Below, in pieces: positions 24,650-33,083 of a stretch of DNA of 64,000 bases (position 1 is the first letter of the stretch; every line of letters begins with the position of its first letter). The translations under genes were made by a program, and so were the position numbers. Under the pieces are notes generated by a model that did no database searches, was not told the origin of the DNA, and was given only the letters and a program-made list of their open reading frames with translations. Source of the DNA: Coprothermobacter proteolyticus DSM 5265 (GTDB lineage Bacteria > Coprothermobacterota > Coprothermobacteria > Coprothermobacterales > Coprothermobacteraceae). The stretch lies in assembly GCF_000020945.1 (NCBI RefSeq), contig NC_011295.1, positions 310,001 through 374,000 on the forward strand, written 5' to 3'.

Positions 24650-25838
24650 AGAATAATGCAAGGACAACAGGGAACAAACCAACTACGAACACAGCCATGA
24701 ACAGTTTGTTATAAAGGGCTCCCGCTCTTGCTTCAAAGTAATCCCGTGACAGTATCAAACACAAATGTGTGGGGCTTGCCATTACACCTATGAAGGCAAA
24801 AATGAATGCCAAGTTAAGCATGGCGACACGGTTTGCAGGTGTTGTCAGGCCGATTAGCAAAGGCAGTGAGGTGCCAACACCAGCTTGGGTTAAACCAGTT
24901 ATCATTGAAACGACAAAAGGAAGGGCTATAAAAAATACAATTGTAGGTAAATGTAAAGCACTCAAACTCGAAGCTACAGCTTCATTGGCACCTGTGGACT
25001 CCAAAATGTTAGCAAAGTAGTACACCGCAGGTATTATAGCTAGCATTTTCCACTTCAGGGCTTCACTAAGCAATGTTCCCATCTTGGGTAACGCCTTGGC
25101 GTGCAAAATGTATATAAAAGCGCAAGCCAAAAGTATGGCTATGGGCACTGTAAAGTCATTCTTTATAGTAACGCCTGCCACAATGACTGCTAAGAGAGGT
25201 CCCAAATCCAAGATAACCTCTTTCCACGAAGGGTTCTGAAATCTCACAGAAGGTAAGGAGAAACCGAACACCAAAACCCAACCAACTACTATCATCAAAA
25301 GTGGTATGTACCAGTTCATTTGGGCTAAGTGGCCTGGTGTAATGCCCATGAGCATGGCTGCCATCAAAGTACCTGGGTACACAGGCAAGATAGGTTCCCA
25401 TATGTGGCGAAACCAGAAATTTATGAAAGCTTTTTCTTGGTTAGATACTACTGAATTTTCCAATGTCTCTGCTACTAATGGAGCAGAGAATCTAGCCCCT
25501 CCAGGTGAGGGGAGCAGCCCCATAATTGCAGGCATTACAACACTTGTTAGCCTGTAATCTCCGAGCATTTTGATAAAATTGTGAGTCAGCCTTGCCAAAG
25601 CACCGCTACGGCGTAAAAACACTTCGTACAAAGACATTAAATATAGCGTTAGCAGCACAGCCACTGTGCGCTGGGCAAATAAGCTTTCCAAAAAGCCTTT
25701 ACTTAAATCTGCAAAAGACAATCCCCCTATAAAGCCAAGGAATACGGTGGCACCTAAAAACAGTAGGTAAAGGTCTATCTTGTCAAGTAGCAGTACAATA
25801 ACTACAAAGATTACTAAGAGCCACAATGCCAAATTCAT
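24648..25838 (-). CDS. DUF401 family membrane protein
   Basis: A protein of 396 residues with about ten membrane helices. The DUF401 hallmark is GLLPSPGGARFSAPLV near residue 110, with a second related loop near residue 310 (TGLTQAGVGTSLPLLIG). The family resembles ion transporters with two inverted halves, but no substrate is established. The start shows TATAAT six bases before the ATG and no SD site, so the mRNA is likely leaderless. It lies upstream of the amidohydrolase on the same strand and may supply its substrate; that link is inference. Confidence 0.82.
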   Translation of the reverse strand: MNLALWLLVIFVVIVLLLDKIDLYLLFLGATVFLGFIGGLSFADLSKGFLESLFAQRTVAVLLTLYLMSLYEVFLRRSGALARLTHNFIKMLGDYRLTSVVMPAIMGLLPSPGGARFSAPLVAETLENSVVSNQEKAFINFWFRHIWEPILPVYPGTLMAAMLMGITPGHLAQMNWYIPLLMIVVGWVLVFGFSLPSVRFQNPSWKEVILDLGPLLAVIVAGVTIKNDFTVPIAILLACAFIYILHAKALPKMGTLLSEALKWKMLAIIPAVYYFANILESTGANEAVASSLSALHLPTIVFFIALPFVVSMITGLTQAGVGTSLPLLIGLTTPANRVAMLNLAFIFAFIGVMASPTHLCLILSRDYFEARAGALYNKLFMAVFVVGLFPVVLALF

Positions 25839-25844
25839 TATTGA

Positions 25845-25873
25845 ATTATATGATACCTTGCATTTGCTTGTAA
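25845..25873 (-). promoter_or_regulatory. Promoter for a leaderless DUF401 mRNA
   Basis: On the minus strand TTACAA (25873-25868), 17 bases, then TATAAT (25850-25845). The ATG begins six bases after the -10 box, where transcription should start. Confidence 0.55.
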
Positions 25874-25892
25874 AGATGCCCTTACTTTTTGT

Positions 25893-25918
25893 ATCAACAG
25901 TTTCTTTATGCTGTTGAT
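25893..25918. repeat. Perfect 8-10-8 inverted repeat
   Basis: ATCAACAG at 25893-25900 and CTGTTGAT at 25911-25918 with a 10-base loop, in the gap between the unknown gene and DUF401. No T-run follows on the minus strand (ACAAAAAG), so it is not a classical terminator; it could be an operator upstream of the DUF401 promoter. Confidence 0.5.
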
Positions 25919-25942
25919 TAAGAATTTATACTTGTTACCCGA

Positions 25943-26311
25943 TTACGGATTGGGTGTTCCAGGTGGACGTTTAGATGTCTTTGTCTTGTCCACTTCGTCT
26001 AAGTGGGCTTTTCTGTTGTAGCAGGACGTTGCGAACCGTTCAAGTATGGCAGGAAAGTCGCTGCCCTCGATTAACTCTTTTATGCGTTCGTCTTTTTTCA
26101 TTTCCTCTGGAATAATGTAATATGGGGGTTTTGTGGAGTCAAACTTTATCTGAAACCCTGCTTTGGGACTGTAATCAGGCAGTATTTTACTTAGAAGCTT
26201 TTGCGCTGTTTGGCTGAAAAGATCGCTAACTTCAATGGTAGTCTCCGTTTTTGCTAACTTATCCCTGAATTCTGCTGCTAGTTCCTTTTCGAATTGAACA
26301 AAGGATCTCAT
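25943..26311 (-). CDS. Hypothetical protein, 122 residues
   Basis: I do not recognise this protein. It is soluble and charged, with a predicted helical N-terminal half (MRSFVQFEKELAAEF...), a hydrophilic centre with KPPYYIIPEEMKKDERIKEL, and a Pro/Lys-rich tail (KTSKRPPGTPNP). There are no catalytic motifs and no signal peptide. GAGGGGTG lies 5 bases before the ATG, which supports expression. It is transcribed away from the PAP2 gene and stands alone. Confidence 0.6.
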   Translation of the reverse strand: MRSFVQFEKELAAEFRDKLAKTETTIEVSDLFSQTAQKLLSKILPDYSPKAGFQIKFDSTKPPYYIIPEEMKKDERIKELIEGSDFPAILERFATSCYNRKAHLDEVDKTKTSKRPPGTPNP

Positions 26312-26399
26312 GGCATCACCCCTCTTGACTAGTTACTTATATCATACCCCGAATAAGGCAGGATTACTAGAAAACATAATCGGGTAAAATAAGTAAAAG

Positions 26400-27020
26400 A
26401 TGGAAAGAGCTCATCACACTTCGACGTTATGGCAAGTTATTTCTGATTTCGGGAACCCCATGGTGTGGGGAACCTTTTTGTTCGTTTTGCTTATGTGGAT
26501 AAAAGGGCTTTCGTTGAGCCACATATTGCTCTCTTTGGCTATATTCTTACTGACTGTGGGAGTGGTTTCCGCCATAACCTTCAACGTGGCTCGAAGCAGA
26601 CAGTTTTCGGATACCAGAGACTTAATAGAACGTGAAATAAGATCTTTACCTTATTTTTGTACGTTTTTGGCTTACATGGTTGTTGCCGCCATTTTTAACC
26701 GTCAGGACTGGTCCCCAAAATGGTTGGTATTCCTGACTTCTACCATGGGCATTGGCTTGGGCATATGCGGCTTTATAAACCTTTTCTGGAAAGTCTCTTT
26801 TCACACATTTGCTTCCTCAGCCATGGCAACCATGTTCTTCATGGTCACCAGCAGTTGGTGGAGTTTGGTGCTGCTGCTATTAGTTAGTTTGGTTATTGGC
26901 TGGTCAAGAATCCGGCTGGGTGTACATACGCCCATGCAGGTGCTCATAGGTTTTCTATTGGGTATCTTTTTGCCCATATTATGTGCAATGAGTTATTTAG
27001 GAGGTTTTCTGTGGACATAA
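26400..27020 (+). CDS. PAP2-superfamily membrane phosphatase-like protein
   Basis: A protein of 206 residues with six membrane helices. Two of three acid phosphatase motifs are seen: SFHTFASSA (motif 2, usually PSGH) at about residue 140 and SRIRLGVHTPMQVLIG (motif 3, S-R-x5-H-x3) at about residue 168. Motif 1 (K-x6-R-P) is only weakly present as NVARSRQFSDTRD, so activity is likely but not certain. Members recycle undecaprenyl or other lipid phosphates. TAAAAT ends nine bases before the ATG and there is no SD site, which suggests a leaderless mRNA. It overlaps def by 10 bases. Confidence 0.78.
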   Translation: MERAHHTSTLWQVISDFGNPMVWGTFLFVLLMWIKGLSLSHILLSLAIFLLTVGVVSAITFNVARSRQFSDTRDLIEREIRSLPYFCTFLAYMVVAAIFNRQDWSPKWLVFLTSTMGIGLGICGFINLFWKVSFHTFASSAMATMFFMVTSSWWSLVLLLLVSLVIGWSRIRLGVHTPMQVLIGFLLGIFLPILCAMSYLGGFLWT

Positions 27021-27526
27021 GAGTCATACCGGATAAAATGTTAAGAGCAAAAGCACAAAAAGTAAAGTCTTTTACTGAAGAAGATCGAAGGATTGTGGAG
27101 GACATGTTCCGCCTCATGAAAGAAAACGAGGTGGAAGGCGTAGGCTTGGCTGCACCTCAGGTGGGTATATCTAAACGCTTCGTAGTTATAGACCTGGATG
27201 AGTTCCATGAGGTGCTGATCAACCCAAGGTGGGAACCCTTGGGGAAGGAGAAAGAAGAAGACATTGAAGGCTGCTTATCCGTGCCGGGAGTTTACGGTCC
27301 CGTGGAAAGGTTTAAGAAAATAAAAGTGAGTTTTACCAATCTTTATGGCGAGAAAATCACCTTAAAGCTTGACGGTATGCTCAGTCGTGTGGTGCAGCAT
27401 GAAGTAGACCATTTGGATGGTGTGTTGTTTATCGACAAGATCACAGATTGGGATCGCATCGAAGTTATGCCACTGGCATTGCATTATCCAGGAGTCGTGG
27501 AGCTCCTAAAGGAACACGATCGATGA
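27011..27526 (+). CDS. def: Peptide deformylase
   Basis: An enzyme of 171 residues that removes formyl groups from new proteins. All three motifs are present: GVGLAAPQVG (about residue 44), EGCLSVPG (about residue 88, metal-binding Cys) and QHEVDHLDGVLF (about residue 130, two His ligands and catalytic Glu). The GTG at 27011 is chosen because TTAGGAGG lies 6 bases upstream inside the PAP2 gene. It overlaps fmt by ATGA; def-fmt is the common order. Confidence 0.96.
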   Translation: MDIRVIPDKMLRAKAQKVKSFTEEDRRIVEDMFRLMKENEVEGVGLAAPQVGISKRFVVIDLDEFHEVLINPRWEPLGKEKEEDIEGCLSVPGVYGPVERFKKIKVSFTNLYGEKITLKLDGMLSRVVQHEVDHLDGVLFIDKITDWDRIEVMPLALHYPGVVELLKEHDR

Positions 27527-28437
27527 AAATAGCTTTCTTTTCCTCAGGGACTTTCGGTCTTCCAGTTTTAGAGGAGCTAAAGAAAGAGAACCATGAAATT
27601 GTGTTGATTACGAAAGTTGATGCCCCTTCAGGGAGAGGCTTAAAGTTACAGCCTTCGCCTCCTGCTGTTGTAGCTGAGGCACTTCAGATTCCCATTGTGA
27701 AGGTGAATTCGCTAAAGAACGATTTTATAGAATGGTATTTTAGTCAGGGATTCGATGTGGCCATTGTAGTGGACTTCGGTTTTTACATTCCCAAACAATT
27801 ATTCCAAGCTGATAAGCCTGTCATGGTAAACATCCACCCCTCACTGCTACCAAAATACAGGGGACCTAATCCCATACGAAGAGCTATTTGCAGCGGCGAA
27901 CTTGAGACAGGCGTAACCTTGATAAAGATCTCGGAAAAAATGGATGAAGGTGATATTTATCTTCAGGAACGAGTACTTATTGACCCAGACGATGACTATG
28001 TGTCCCTTACTCCGAAGTTGCAGCATGTTTCTATGGAATTGCTAAAGAAGTTCTTCTTGGAGCTAAAGCAGGGAAATTTACGTGCTTTTCCACAGTTGGG
28101 AGATCCTTCTTATGCTCCAAAGTTCACTCCTGATGAGCTATGGATTGACTGGCAAAAACCAGCTCATGACATACAAAATCAGGTACGTGCTTTAGCTGAT
28201 GTAGGGGCGAAAACAACTTTGGGGTCAAAGCTGGTGAAGATTTTCAAAGTTCGCATAAGCGGCATGGAGGACTCACTGCCACCAGGCCACTATGTAGCTG
28301 AAAAAGAAAGTCTTTACGTTGGTACTGGACAAGGTTCGCTGGAAATACTGAGTTTACAACAGGAAGGAAGAAAGAAGCAGGACGCCGCCTCGTTCGTAAA
28401 GGGTCTTAGGGAAAAAGAGGGTGTGTTTGGTGGTTAA
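27523..28437 (+). CDS. fmt: Methionyl-tRNA formyltransferase
   Basis: A protein of 304 residues. The N-terminal formyltransferase domain holds the signature NIHPSLLPKYRGPNPIRRAI (catalytic Asn and His at about residues 103-105) and the catalytic Asp of MDEGDIY near residue 142. The C-terminal OB-like tRNA-binding domain is short. The ATG overlaps the def stop. The two enzymes add and later remove the formyl group of initiator methionine. It overlaps the next gene by 17 bases. Confidence 0.95.
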   Translation: MKIAFFSSGTFGLPVLEELKKENHEIVLITKVDAPSGRGLKLQPSPPAVVAEALQIPIVKVNSLKNDFIEWYFSQGFDVAIVVDFGFYIPKQLFQADKPVMVNIHPSLLPKYRGPNPIRRAICSGELETGVTLIKISEKMDEGDIYLQERVLIDPDDDYVSLTPKLQHVSMELLKKFFLELKQGNLRAFPQLGDPSYAPKFTPDELWIDWQKPAHDIQNQVRALADVGAKTTLGSKLVKIFKVRISGMEDSLPPGHYVAEKESLYVGTGQGSLEILSLQQEGRKKQDAASFVKGLREKEGVFGG

Positions 28438-29062
28438 CCTACTGGCCATATTACCTGGTATTGTACTTTTTGTCTACTATGCAGCAGTGCTTCTCATAAA
28501 TAGTGGCGTTTATAACAGTTGGTCCAGAGAAGTAGTACCACTCGCGGAGCGTCTTAGTGACGTGTTTCCGCGACTTCTTCCGTGGAACTCACTTGTGCGT
28601 TTTAAGGTTAGACCTGACATTGTTTTTCCTTATATGGATCCGCAAAACGATTTTGTCTATTTTCCTGAACGCATGCTCATGTACAACAATGTGTGGAATC
28701 TCAATTTGATTTCCAGAGCCGTGGGTGAGGCTTTGCAAATGCGTAGTAGCTTCTGGCATGTTTACTACAAGGCTAAGCCGGTGCTACGTTGGATTTTTTT
28801 GGTGGGTTTCTTTTGTTCGCTCTTTTTTGGTGCCACTAAGATTTTGTATTTTTTCGCGGTGCTAGGTGTCCTTCTTGATTACACAAGTTATATACTCTCA
28901 GCAGATGCTCTAAACAGATCCAAGTTGGTTCTGGCACAATACTCCCCTGAAGTGGCCGATCGCATAAGGCTTATACCACCCAGTTTCATATTTGAGTCTT
29001 TGGGCGAACCGTACCGCATTTTGCGGTACGTGGTGTTCCACTTGAGGTGGCGGAACCTATGA
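28421..29062 (+). CDS. YugP-like (Zn_peptidase_2) membrane protein lacking its zinc site
   Basis: A protein of 213 residues with an N-terminal membrane helix and two more near residues 128-165. It aligns by eye with YugP-type neutral zinc peptidases: YMDPQNDFVYFP at the place of HYDPxxxxVRLS, RAVGEALQ at the place of HEVGHALQ, and ADALNRSKLVL at the place of FDASNRALKLL. The HExxH helix therefore reads RAVGE, so both His ligands and the catalytic Glu are gone. YugP genes commonly follow fmt in clostridia, which supports the relationship. It is probably a non-catalytic relative. GTG start; ends in ATGA overlap with the next gene. Confidence 0.6.
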   Translation: MCLVVNLLAILPGIVLFVYYAAVLLINSGVYNSWSREVVPLAERLSDVFPRLLPWNSLVRFKVRPDIVFPYMDPQNDFVYFPERMLMYNNVWNLNLISRAVGEALQMRSSFWHVYYKAKPVLRWIFLVGFFCSLFFGATKILYFFAVLGVLLDYTSYILSADALNRSKLVLAQYSPEVADRIRLIPPSFIFESLGEPYRILRYVVFHLRWRNL

Positions 29063-29685
29063 TATTTTTCCTTTATACTATTTTGGCGTTGTTTACCTTT
29101 ATGTTTTTCTTGATGCTGTTCCTTCCGTTAAGTTTCTTAGGTGTGGCCATAATGACACTCATAAACGCACCTGTTCAATTGTTTTACTTGTTGACTCACC
29201 CAGAGGTTAGAAAGAACCACGCTTTGGAACACGCAACCATTCACGTATTGGAAGAGCTTGTGCCCGTGAAGCTTTCAGGTGTGAGTAACCCCAATGGGTT
29301 CATCATACAGGGTGTCAGTGATCCGTATTTGGTGCTACAGGCCGCACACGAGGCAAAGAGGCGCTTGCTCAGTGGTGAGAAAGATTTGGCTGTGCATCCT
29401 CGATGCGGTACCACGACGGTGGTTACGGGATTAGTATTTGCAATATTGTTCATCGTGTTTTCCATAGTCTTTGGCTTGTTCTCATTTGTCAATCTTTTAC
29501 TTTCACTAGTGCTTGGTGCAATATTGGGTAGCGTTTTGAGTCCTTGGGTACAACGTCACGTTACCACTGACTGGCGTGTCCATGATGTGGAAATAGAAAA
29601 TGCAGAATTAATAATTAGAGGGTGGTCCGTTCATGGAGTTTTTGTGCACACAAGGAAGGGTGATATTAAATGGTCCATAAGGTGA
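29059..29685 (+). CDS. DUF6391-like membrane protein
   Basis: A protein of 208 residues. Membrane helices lie near residues 3-35 and 120-160. The soluble part between them carries RKNHALEHATIHVLEE (about residue 54) and HPRCGTTTVVTG (about residue 115), which I recall as the conserved N-H-x-L-E-H-A-T and H-x-x-C-G-T features of DUF6391. The ordered His, Glu and Cys suggest a metal site; no activity is known to me. The ATG overlaps the previous stop, and the gene overlaps the PASTA gene by 16 bases. Confidence 0.6.
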   Translation: MIFFLYTILALFTFMFFLMLFLPLSFLGVAIMTLINAPVQLFYLLTHPEVRKNHALEHATIHVLEELVPVKLSGVSNPNGFIIQGVSDPYLVLQAAHEAKRRLLSGEKDLAVHPRCGTTTVVTGLVFAILFIVFSIVFGLFSFVNLLLSLVLGAILGSVLSPWVQRHVTTDWRVHDVEIENAELIIRGWSVHGVFVHTRKGDIKWSIR

Positions 29686-30338
29686 GCGTACTCCTCATGT
29701 TATTTTGCTTGCTTGTAACACTGCCTGCAGGGGCACAGAATGTGGGACGAGTTCCTACAGTTACAGGTTTAACAGTAAATCAAGCTTTGGAGGAGATTGC
29801 CAAAGCAAAATATGCTGCTTCAGTAGAGTACGAATATGCGACTGTGGCTCCCGGTGTTGTGATTGCCCAAAGCCCTGACGGCGGCATCTTGGCACCAGCT
29901 GGGCAACAGGTCAAACTCATTGTCTCAAAGGGGTTAAAACTGGTAGAAGTTCCGAACGTGGTAGGTGTTGTTGCTGCTGACGCCATCGACAAGATCAAGG
30001 ACTTGAACCTACGCATAGGAACCATTACAGAGGTGCAGACCGGAGATCGCTTTGTTGTTAAAAGCCAAGATCCAACATCGGGTAAGCTAACCGTGGTTGG
30101 TGACGTGGTGAATATAACGGTCGGTATACCAAAACTGGTACGTGTTCCTCCTCTAATCGGGTTAACGCTGGAAAAAGCTCGCTCCAGCGTAGAAGCTGCC
30201 GGGCTCAAAGTAGGCGATATAAAACGCACAGCGACTACAAGCACCGATTTAGAAATTGTAAAAACACAGAACCCACGCAGCGGTGTGTACCGTTATGAGG
30301 GAACACCCGTGGATATCGAGGTCTGGTCACCAAAATGA
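29670..30338 (+). CDS. Secreted or membrane-anchored protein made of three PASTA domains
   Basis: A protein of 222 residues: a signal peptide or anchor (about 1-22, ending LPAGAQ) then three PASTA repeats at about residues 26-90, 91-154 and 155-220. Each opens with a V-P-x-V/L-x-G pattern and contains a Q-x-P or Q-N-P turn (IAQSPDGG, VKSQDPTSG, VKTQNPRSG). PASTA domains bind muropeptides and normally form the outside part of PrkC/PknB kinases or PBPs. No kinase domain is attached here. Placement directly before rsgA and rpe is where prkC sits in Firmicutes, so I infer a kinase-less remnant or replacement. The start overlaps the previous gene. Confidence 0.88.
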   Translation: MVHKVSVLLMLFCLLVTLPAGAQNVGRVPTVTGLTVNQALEEIAKAKYAASVEYEYATVAPGVVIAQSPDGGILAPAGQQVKLIVSKGLKLVEVPNVVGVVAADAIDKIKDLNLRIGTITEVQTGDRFVVKSQDPTSGKLTVVGDVVNITVGIPKLVRVPPLIGLTLEKARSSVEAAGLKVGDIKRTATTSTDLEIVKTQNPRSGVYRYEGTPVDIEVWSPK

Positions 30339-31204
30339 GGGCCTTACTCTTAGGCAGGGTGCTACGCAGAGAACGGTATAACGTGTTAGTTTCCTACGAA
30401 AACAGCGTTTATTTGGGTTTAGTAAAAAAGAAGGTTTGGGAACAAGATAAGGTTTTGGTCAACGATCGTGTCTGGTTTGAGCCAATTACCGATACAGAAG
30501 TATCTGTTGAACGTACAACTGGCAGGAAGAATTATTTCCTCAGGCCCCCTGTGGCAAACTTGGATTTGCTTGTTTATGTGCATTCTTTCAAGAATCCTCA
30601 GTGTGATGTAAGATATCTCGATCTTACGCTGGGATTAGCGACTCTACAGAACATACCCGTTTTGGTCTTGTTTCACAAAGCCGACCTCCTTCGCGATGAA
30701 GATATTCAGCCTTGGACAAGTTTATACACCAGTCTGGGATATGACGTAATGGTAACGTCAGTGTACTATGATTTGTCTGCGTTAAAGGAGCGGTTACGTG
30801 GAAAAACAGTGCTTTTCAGCGGTCCCACAGGTGTTGGGAAAAGCAGTCTGGTAAAGGCTCTTTGGAAAGATGCGTCAGTGCGTGTGGGCGACATCTCTAA
30901 AGTTGGTCGCGGTAAGCACACTACCAGTTGGGTAGAGCTGTTGCCCCTAGATGATACTTACGTTGTAGACGCGCCTGGTTTTTCTCTTTTGGAAATGCCT
31001 GCAATGAATCCTTGGGATATCCAGCGCATGTTTCCAGAGATCGAGACTACGGCAAAAGGCTGCTTTTTCTCAGATTGTTTGCATTTGAAGGAACCCAGTT
31101 GTGCAGTGAAAGAAGCTGTTAAAAAGGGACTCATAGCAGAATCGCGCTATAACTCTTACCTTTATTTTCTTGACAAACAACAGGAGGAGGCAAAGAAAAG
31201 ATGA
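30335..31204 (+). CDS. rsgA: Ribosome small-subunit GTPase RsgA (YjeQ)
   Basis: A circularly permuted GTPase of 289 residues. An N-terminal OB fold is followed by the permuted G motifs: FHKADLL (G4, about residue 109), GPTGVGKSSLVKAL (P-loop, about residue 165) and DAPGFS (G3, about residue 212). The C-terminal zinc motif is CFFSDCLHLKEPSCAV. It assists late 30S maturation. ATG overlaps the PASTA stop by 4 bases and the stop overlaps rpe by 4 bases, the normal rsgA-rpe pair. Confidence 0.95.
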   Translation: MRALLLGRVLRRERYNVLVSYENSVYLGLVKKKVWEQDKVLVNDRVWFEPITDTEVSVERTTGRKNYFLRPPVANLDLLVYVHSFKNPQCDVRYLDLTLGLATLQNIPVLVLFHKADLLRDEDIQPWTSLYTSLGYDVMVTSVYYDLSALKERLRGKTVLFSGPTGVGKSSLVKALWKDASVRVGDISKVGRGKHTTSWVELLPLDDTYVVDAPGFSLLEMPAMNPWDIQRMFPEIETTAKGCFFSDCLHLKEPSCAVKEAVKKGLIAESRYNSYLYFLDKQQEEAKKR

Positions 31205-31863
31205 GAAAACTTGTTCCTTCCCTCTTATCTGCCGATTTATGGTGTTTAAAGGATCAGCTGGATGTATTAAAGCAATATCAAGTAGATACCTTGCATGTAG
31301 ATGTCATGGACGGCAATTTTGTGCCCAATATTTCCATGGGAGTACCGTTGGTGGAAAGTTTGCGCAAACACAGTGATTTTTCCCTTGATGTTCATCTCAT
31401 GATTGCAAATCCAGAGCGTTTCATTGAAACCTTTAGGGAAGCTGGAGCAGATCTTTTAACAGTACACATAGAGGCTACTTATCACATTCATCGGCTCATT
31501 CAGCAAATAAGAAACGTTGGATGTAAGGCTGGGGTTTCTCTTAATCCGGGGACTCCTCTGGAACTTATAAAACCCATACTGCACATGGTGGATTTAGTGC
31601 TTGTAATGAGTGTTAATCCAGGTTTTGGTGGTCAAGACTTCCTACCAGAAACACTGAGCAAAGTAAAAATGCTTCATCAGTGGAAGCAAGAACGTGAAGA
31701 CTATAAATACATCGTTGAAGTAGACGGCGGTATTAATCGCTCAAATGTGGAACAGGTTTTGAATGCAGGCGCAGAATGGATTGTAAGTGGAAGTGGTGTC
31801 TTCAAAGGCGATTTGAAGACAAACCTCGACCAGCTAAATGAAATTCTGCTAAAATACAACTGA
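31201..31863 (+). CDS. rpe: Ribulose-phosphate 3-epimerase
   Basis: A TIM-barrel enzyme of 220 residues that interconverts ribulose- and xylulose-5-phosphate. Visible motifs: PSLLSADLW, LHVDVMDGNFVPNISMG (metal His and Asp), DVHLMI, VMSVNPGFGGQ and VDGGINRSNV. It ends the def-to-rpe cluster and may work with the transketolase-like enzyme encoded at 46914. GGAGGAGG lies upstream inside rsgA. Confidence 0.96.
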   Translation: MRKLVPSLLSADLWCLKDQLDVLKQYQVDTLHVDVMDGNFVPNISMGVPLVESLRKHSDFSLDVHLMIANPERFIETFREAGADLLTVHIEATYHIHRLIQQIRNVGCKAGVSLNPGTPLELIKPILHMVDLVLVMSVNPGFGGQDFLPETLSKVKMLHQWKQEREDYKYIVEVDGGINRSNVEQVLNAGAEWIVSGSGVFKGDLKTNLDQLNEILLKYN

Positions 31864-31914
31864 GGACTGCTAATAATGCAACAGTCCTTCTGGCACCCAC
31901 ATATGAGTGCCAGA
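31864..31914 (+). repeat. Two hairpins between rpe and the slipin gene
   Basis: GGACTG/CAGTCC (31864-31869, 31882-31887) and a perfect TCTGGCAC/GTGCCAGA stem (31889-31896, 31907-31914). Neither is followed by a T-run. They may slow polymerase after rpe or shape the leader of the next gene, whose SD site starts just after the second stem. Confidence 0.45.
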
Positions 31915-31931
31915 GAGGAGGTAAGGGTATA

Positions 31932-32879
31932 ATGCCCGGAACCGTTATGGGAAGAACTGGAAGCTTGTTCTTGTTAGGTGTTGGGATAGTTTGGCTCCTT
32001 ATATGGCTTATCCTGGCTTATTCTTCAAAACAGAAAAGCACACTGGCCGTGTTGGCAGTTTTCTCATTGATTTGGGCTGGTCTTGGATTTTGGCGAGCCA
32101 TGGCTGGCGATGTTGTAAGCATGGTCATACTTTTTGTCATACTTGTTATTACCCTTCCAGGTATGCTGAAAGTGGTGAACCAGTATCAGCGTGCAGTGCT
32201 GCTACGGTTTGGGAAGTTCCAGTCAGTGCTGGAACCCGGGTTAAATGTCATACTGCCTTGGGGAATTGATAGGGCGTTGTATGTGGAAATGCGTACTACC
32301 ACCATTGACGTTCCAAAACAGGACATAATTACACGGGATAACGTTCCAGTATCAGTGGATGCCGTGGTCTATTTCAATGTGTTTGATCCTAAGTTGGCTG
32401 TACTAGAGGTTCAAGACTACAGACAAGCTACTACCCTTTTGGCTCAGACCATATTGCGCTCTGTCTTAGGGTCCCATGAATTAGATGACATGCTCAGCCA
32501 ACGAGAAAAGCTGAACGAAGTGCTCAAACTGGATCTTGACAAAGCCACTGATCCTTGGGGAGTTAGAGTCACTGGTGTGGAGATAAAAGCAGTGGATTTA
32601 CCCGAGGACATGAAGCGCGCCATGGCCAAGCAAGCCGAGGCAGAGCGTGAACGTCGCGCGAAGGTCATATCCGCTGAAGGTGAATACCAAGCTTCTGAAA
32701 AACTGGCTCAGGCTGCTGAGGTGATCGGCTCCACCAGAGTCGGTGTCATGCTTCGTATGCTGCAAACACTATCAGAGATAGCTGTTGAGAAGAACAGCAC
32801 CATAGTATTTCCACTCCCCATGGAAATCTTAAGGTATTTCGATGTTAAGGGAGAGAGGGAAGATGAAACAGGTTCTTAA
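31932..32879 (+). CDS. SPFH-domain slipin (stomatin/prohibitin family)
   Basis: A protein of 315 residues. Two or three N-terminal membrane helices (about residues 10-80) precede a stomatin-type SPFH domain: QYQRAVLLRFGKFQ, EPGLNVILPW, DVPKQDIITRDNVPVSVDAVVYF and the ELDDMLSQREKLN helix. An Ala/Glu-rich coiled coil (about residues 225-270) follows. Slipins organise membrane microdomains. A NfeD protease-like partner, usual beside slipins, is not present; a 66-residue membrane protein follows instead. GAGGAGG lies 10 bases before the ATG; a TATAAT overlaps the ATG itself. Confidence 0.88.
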   Translation: MPGTVMGRTGSLFLLGVGIVWLLIWLILAYSSKQKSTLAVLAVFSLIWAGLGFWRAMAGDVVSMVILFVILVITLPGMLKVVNQYQRAVLLRFGKFQSVLEPGLNVILPWGIDRALYVEMRTTTIDVPKQDIITRDNVPVSVDAVVYFNVFDPKLAVLEVQDYRQATTLLAQTILRSVLGSHELDDMLSQREKLNEVLKLDLDKATDPWGVRVTGVEIKAVDLPEDMKRAMAKQAEAERERRAKVISAEGEYQASEKLAQAAEVIGSTRVGVMLRMLQTLSEIAVEKNSTIVFPLPMEILRYFDVKGEREDETGS

Positions 32880-33063
32880 GGGTTTGCTCGTAGTCGGTTT
32901 ACTGGTGGCTCTCATATTTGGTGCCCTGTACATGGTGGGCTATTCCCATTCTTCAGGTAACGTGACTACGCCAAGTCAACTGGATTGGGAACATTACTTC
33001 CAGGAGATCATGAAACAAGTTACTGGACCTGGAAAGGCAACCCCCTACAGGCCAACACAGTAG
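32863..33063 (+). CDS. Small single-helix membrane protein, unknown
   Basis: A protein of 66 residues: a Lys-containing start (MKQVLKG), one membrane helix (about residues 8-27), then a polar outside tail rich in Thr, Ser and Pro. GAGAGGGAAG lies just before the ATG. It overlaps the slipin gene by 17 bases, so it may be a partner of the slipin. No family recognised. Confidence 0.6.
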   Translation: MKQVLKGLLVVGLLVALIFGALYMVGYSHSSGNVTTPSQLDWEHYFQEIMKQVTGPGKATPYRPTQ

Positions 33064-33083
33064 AAAAGAGGAGGTAATACAAA

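Noticed and set aside
25893-25918. Intrinsic terminator for the unknown gene at 25943
   Set aside because: The stem is A/T-rich and is followed by ACAAAAAG, not by a T-run, in the direction of transcription.
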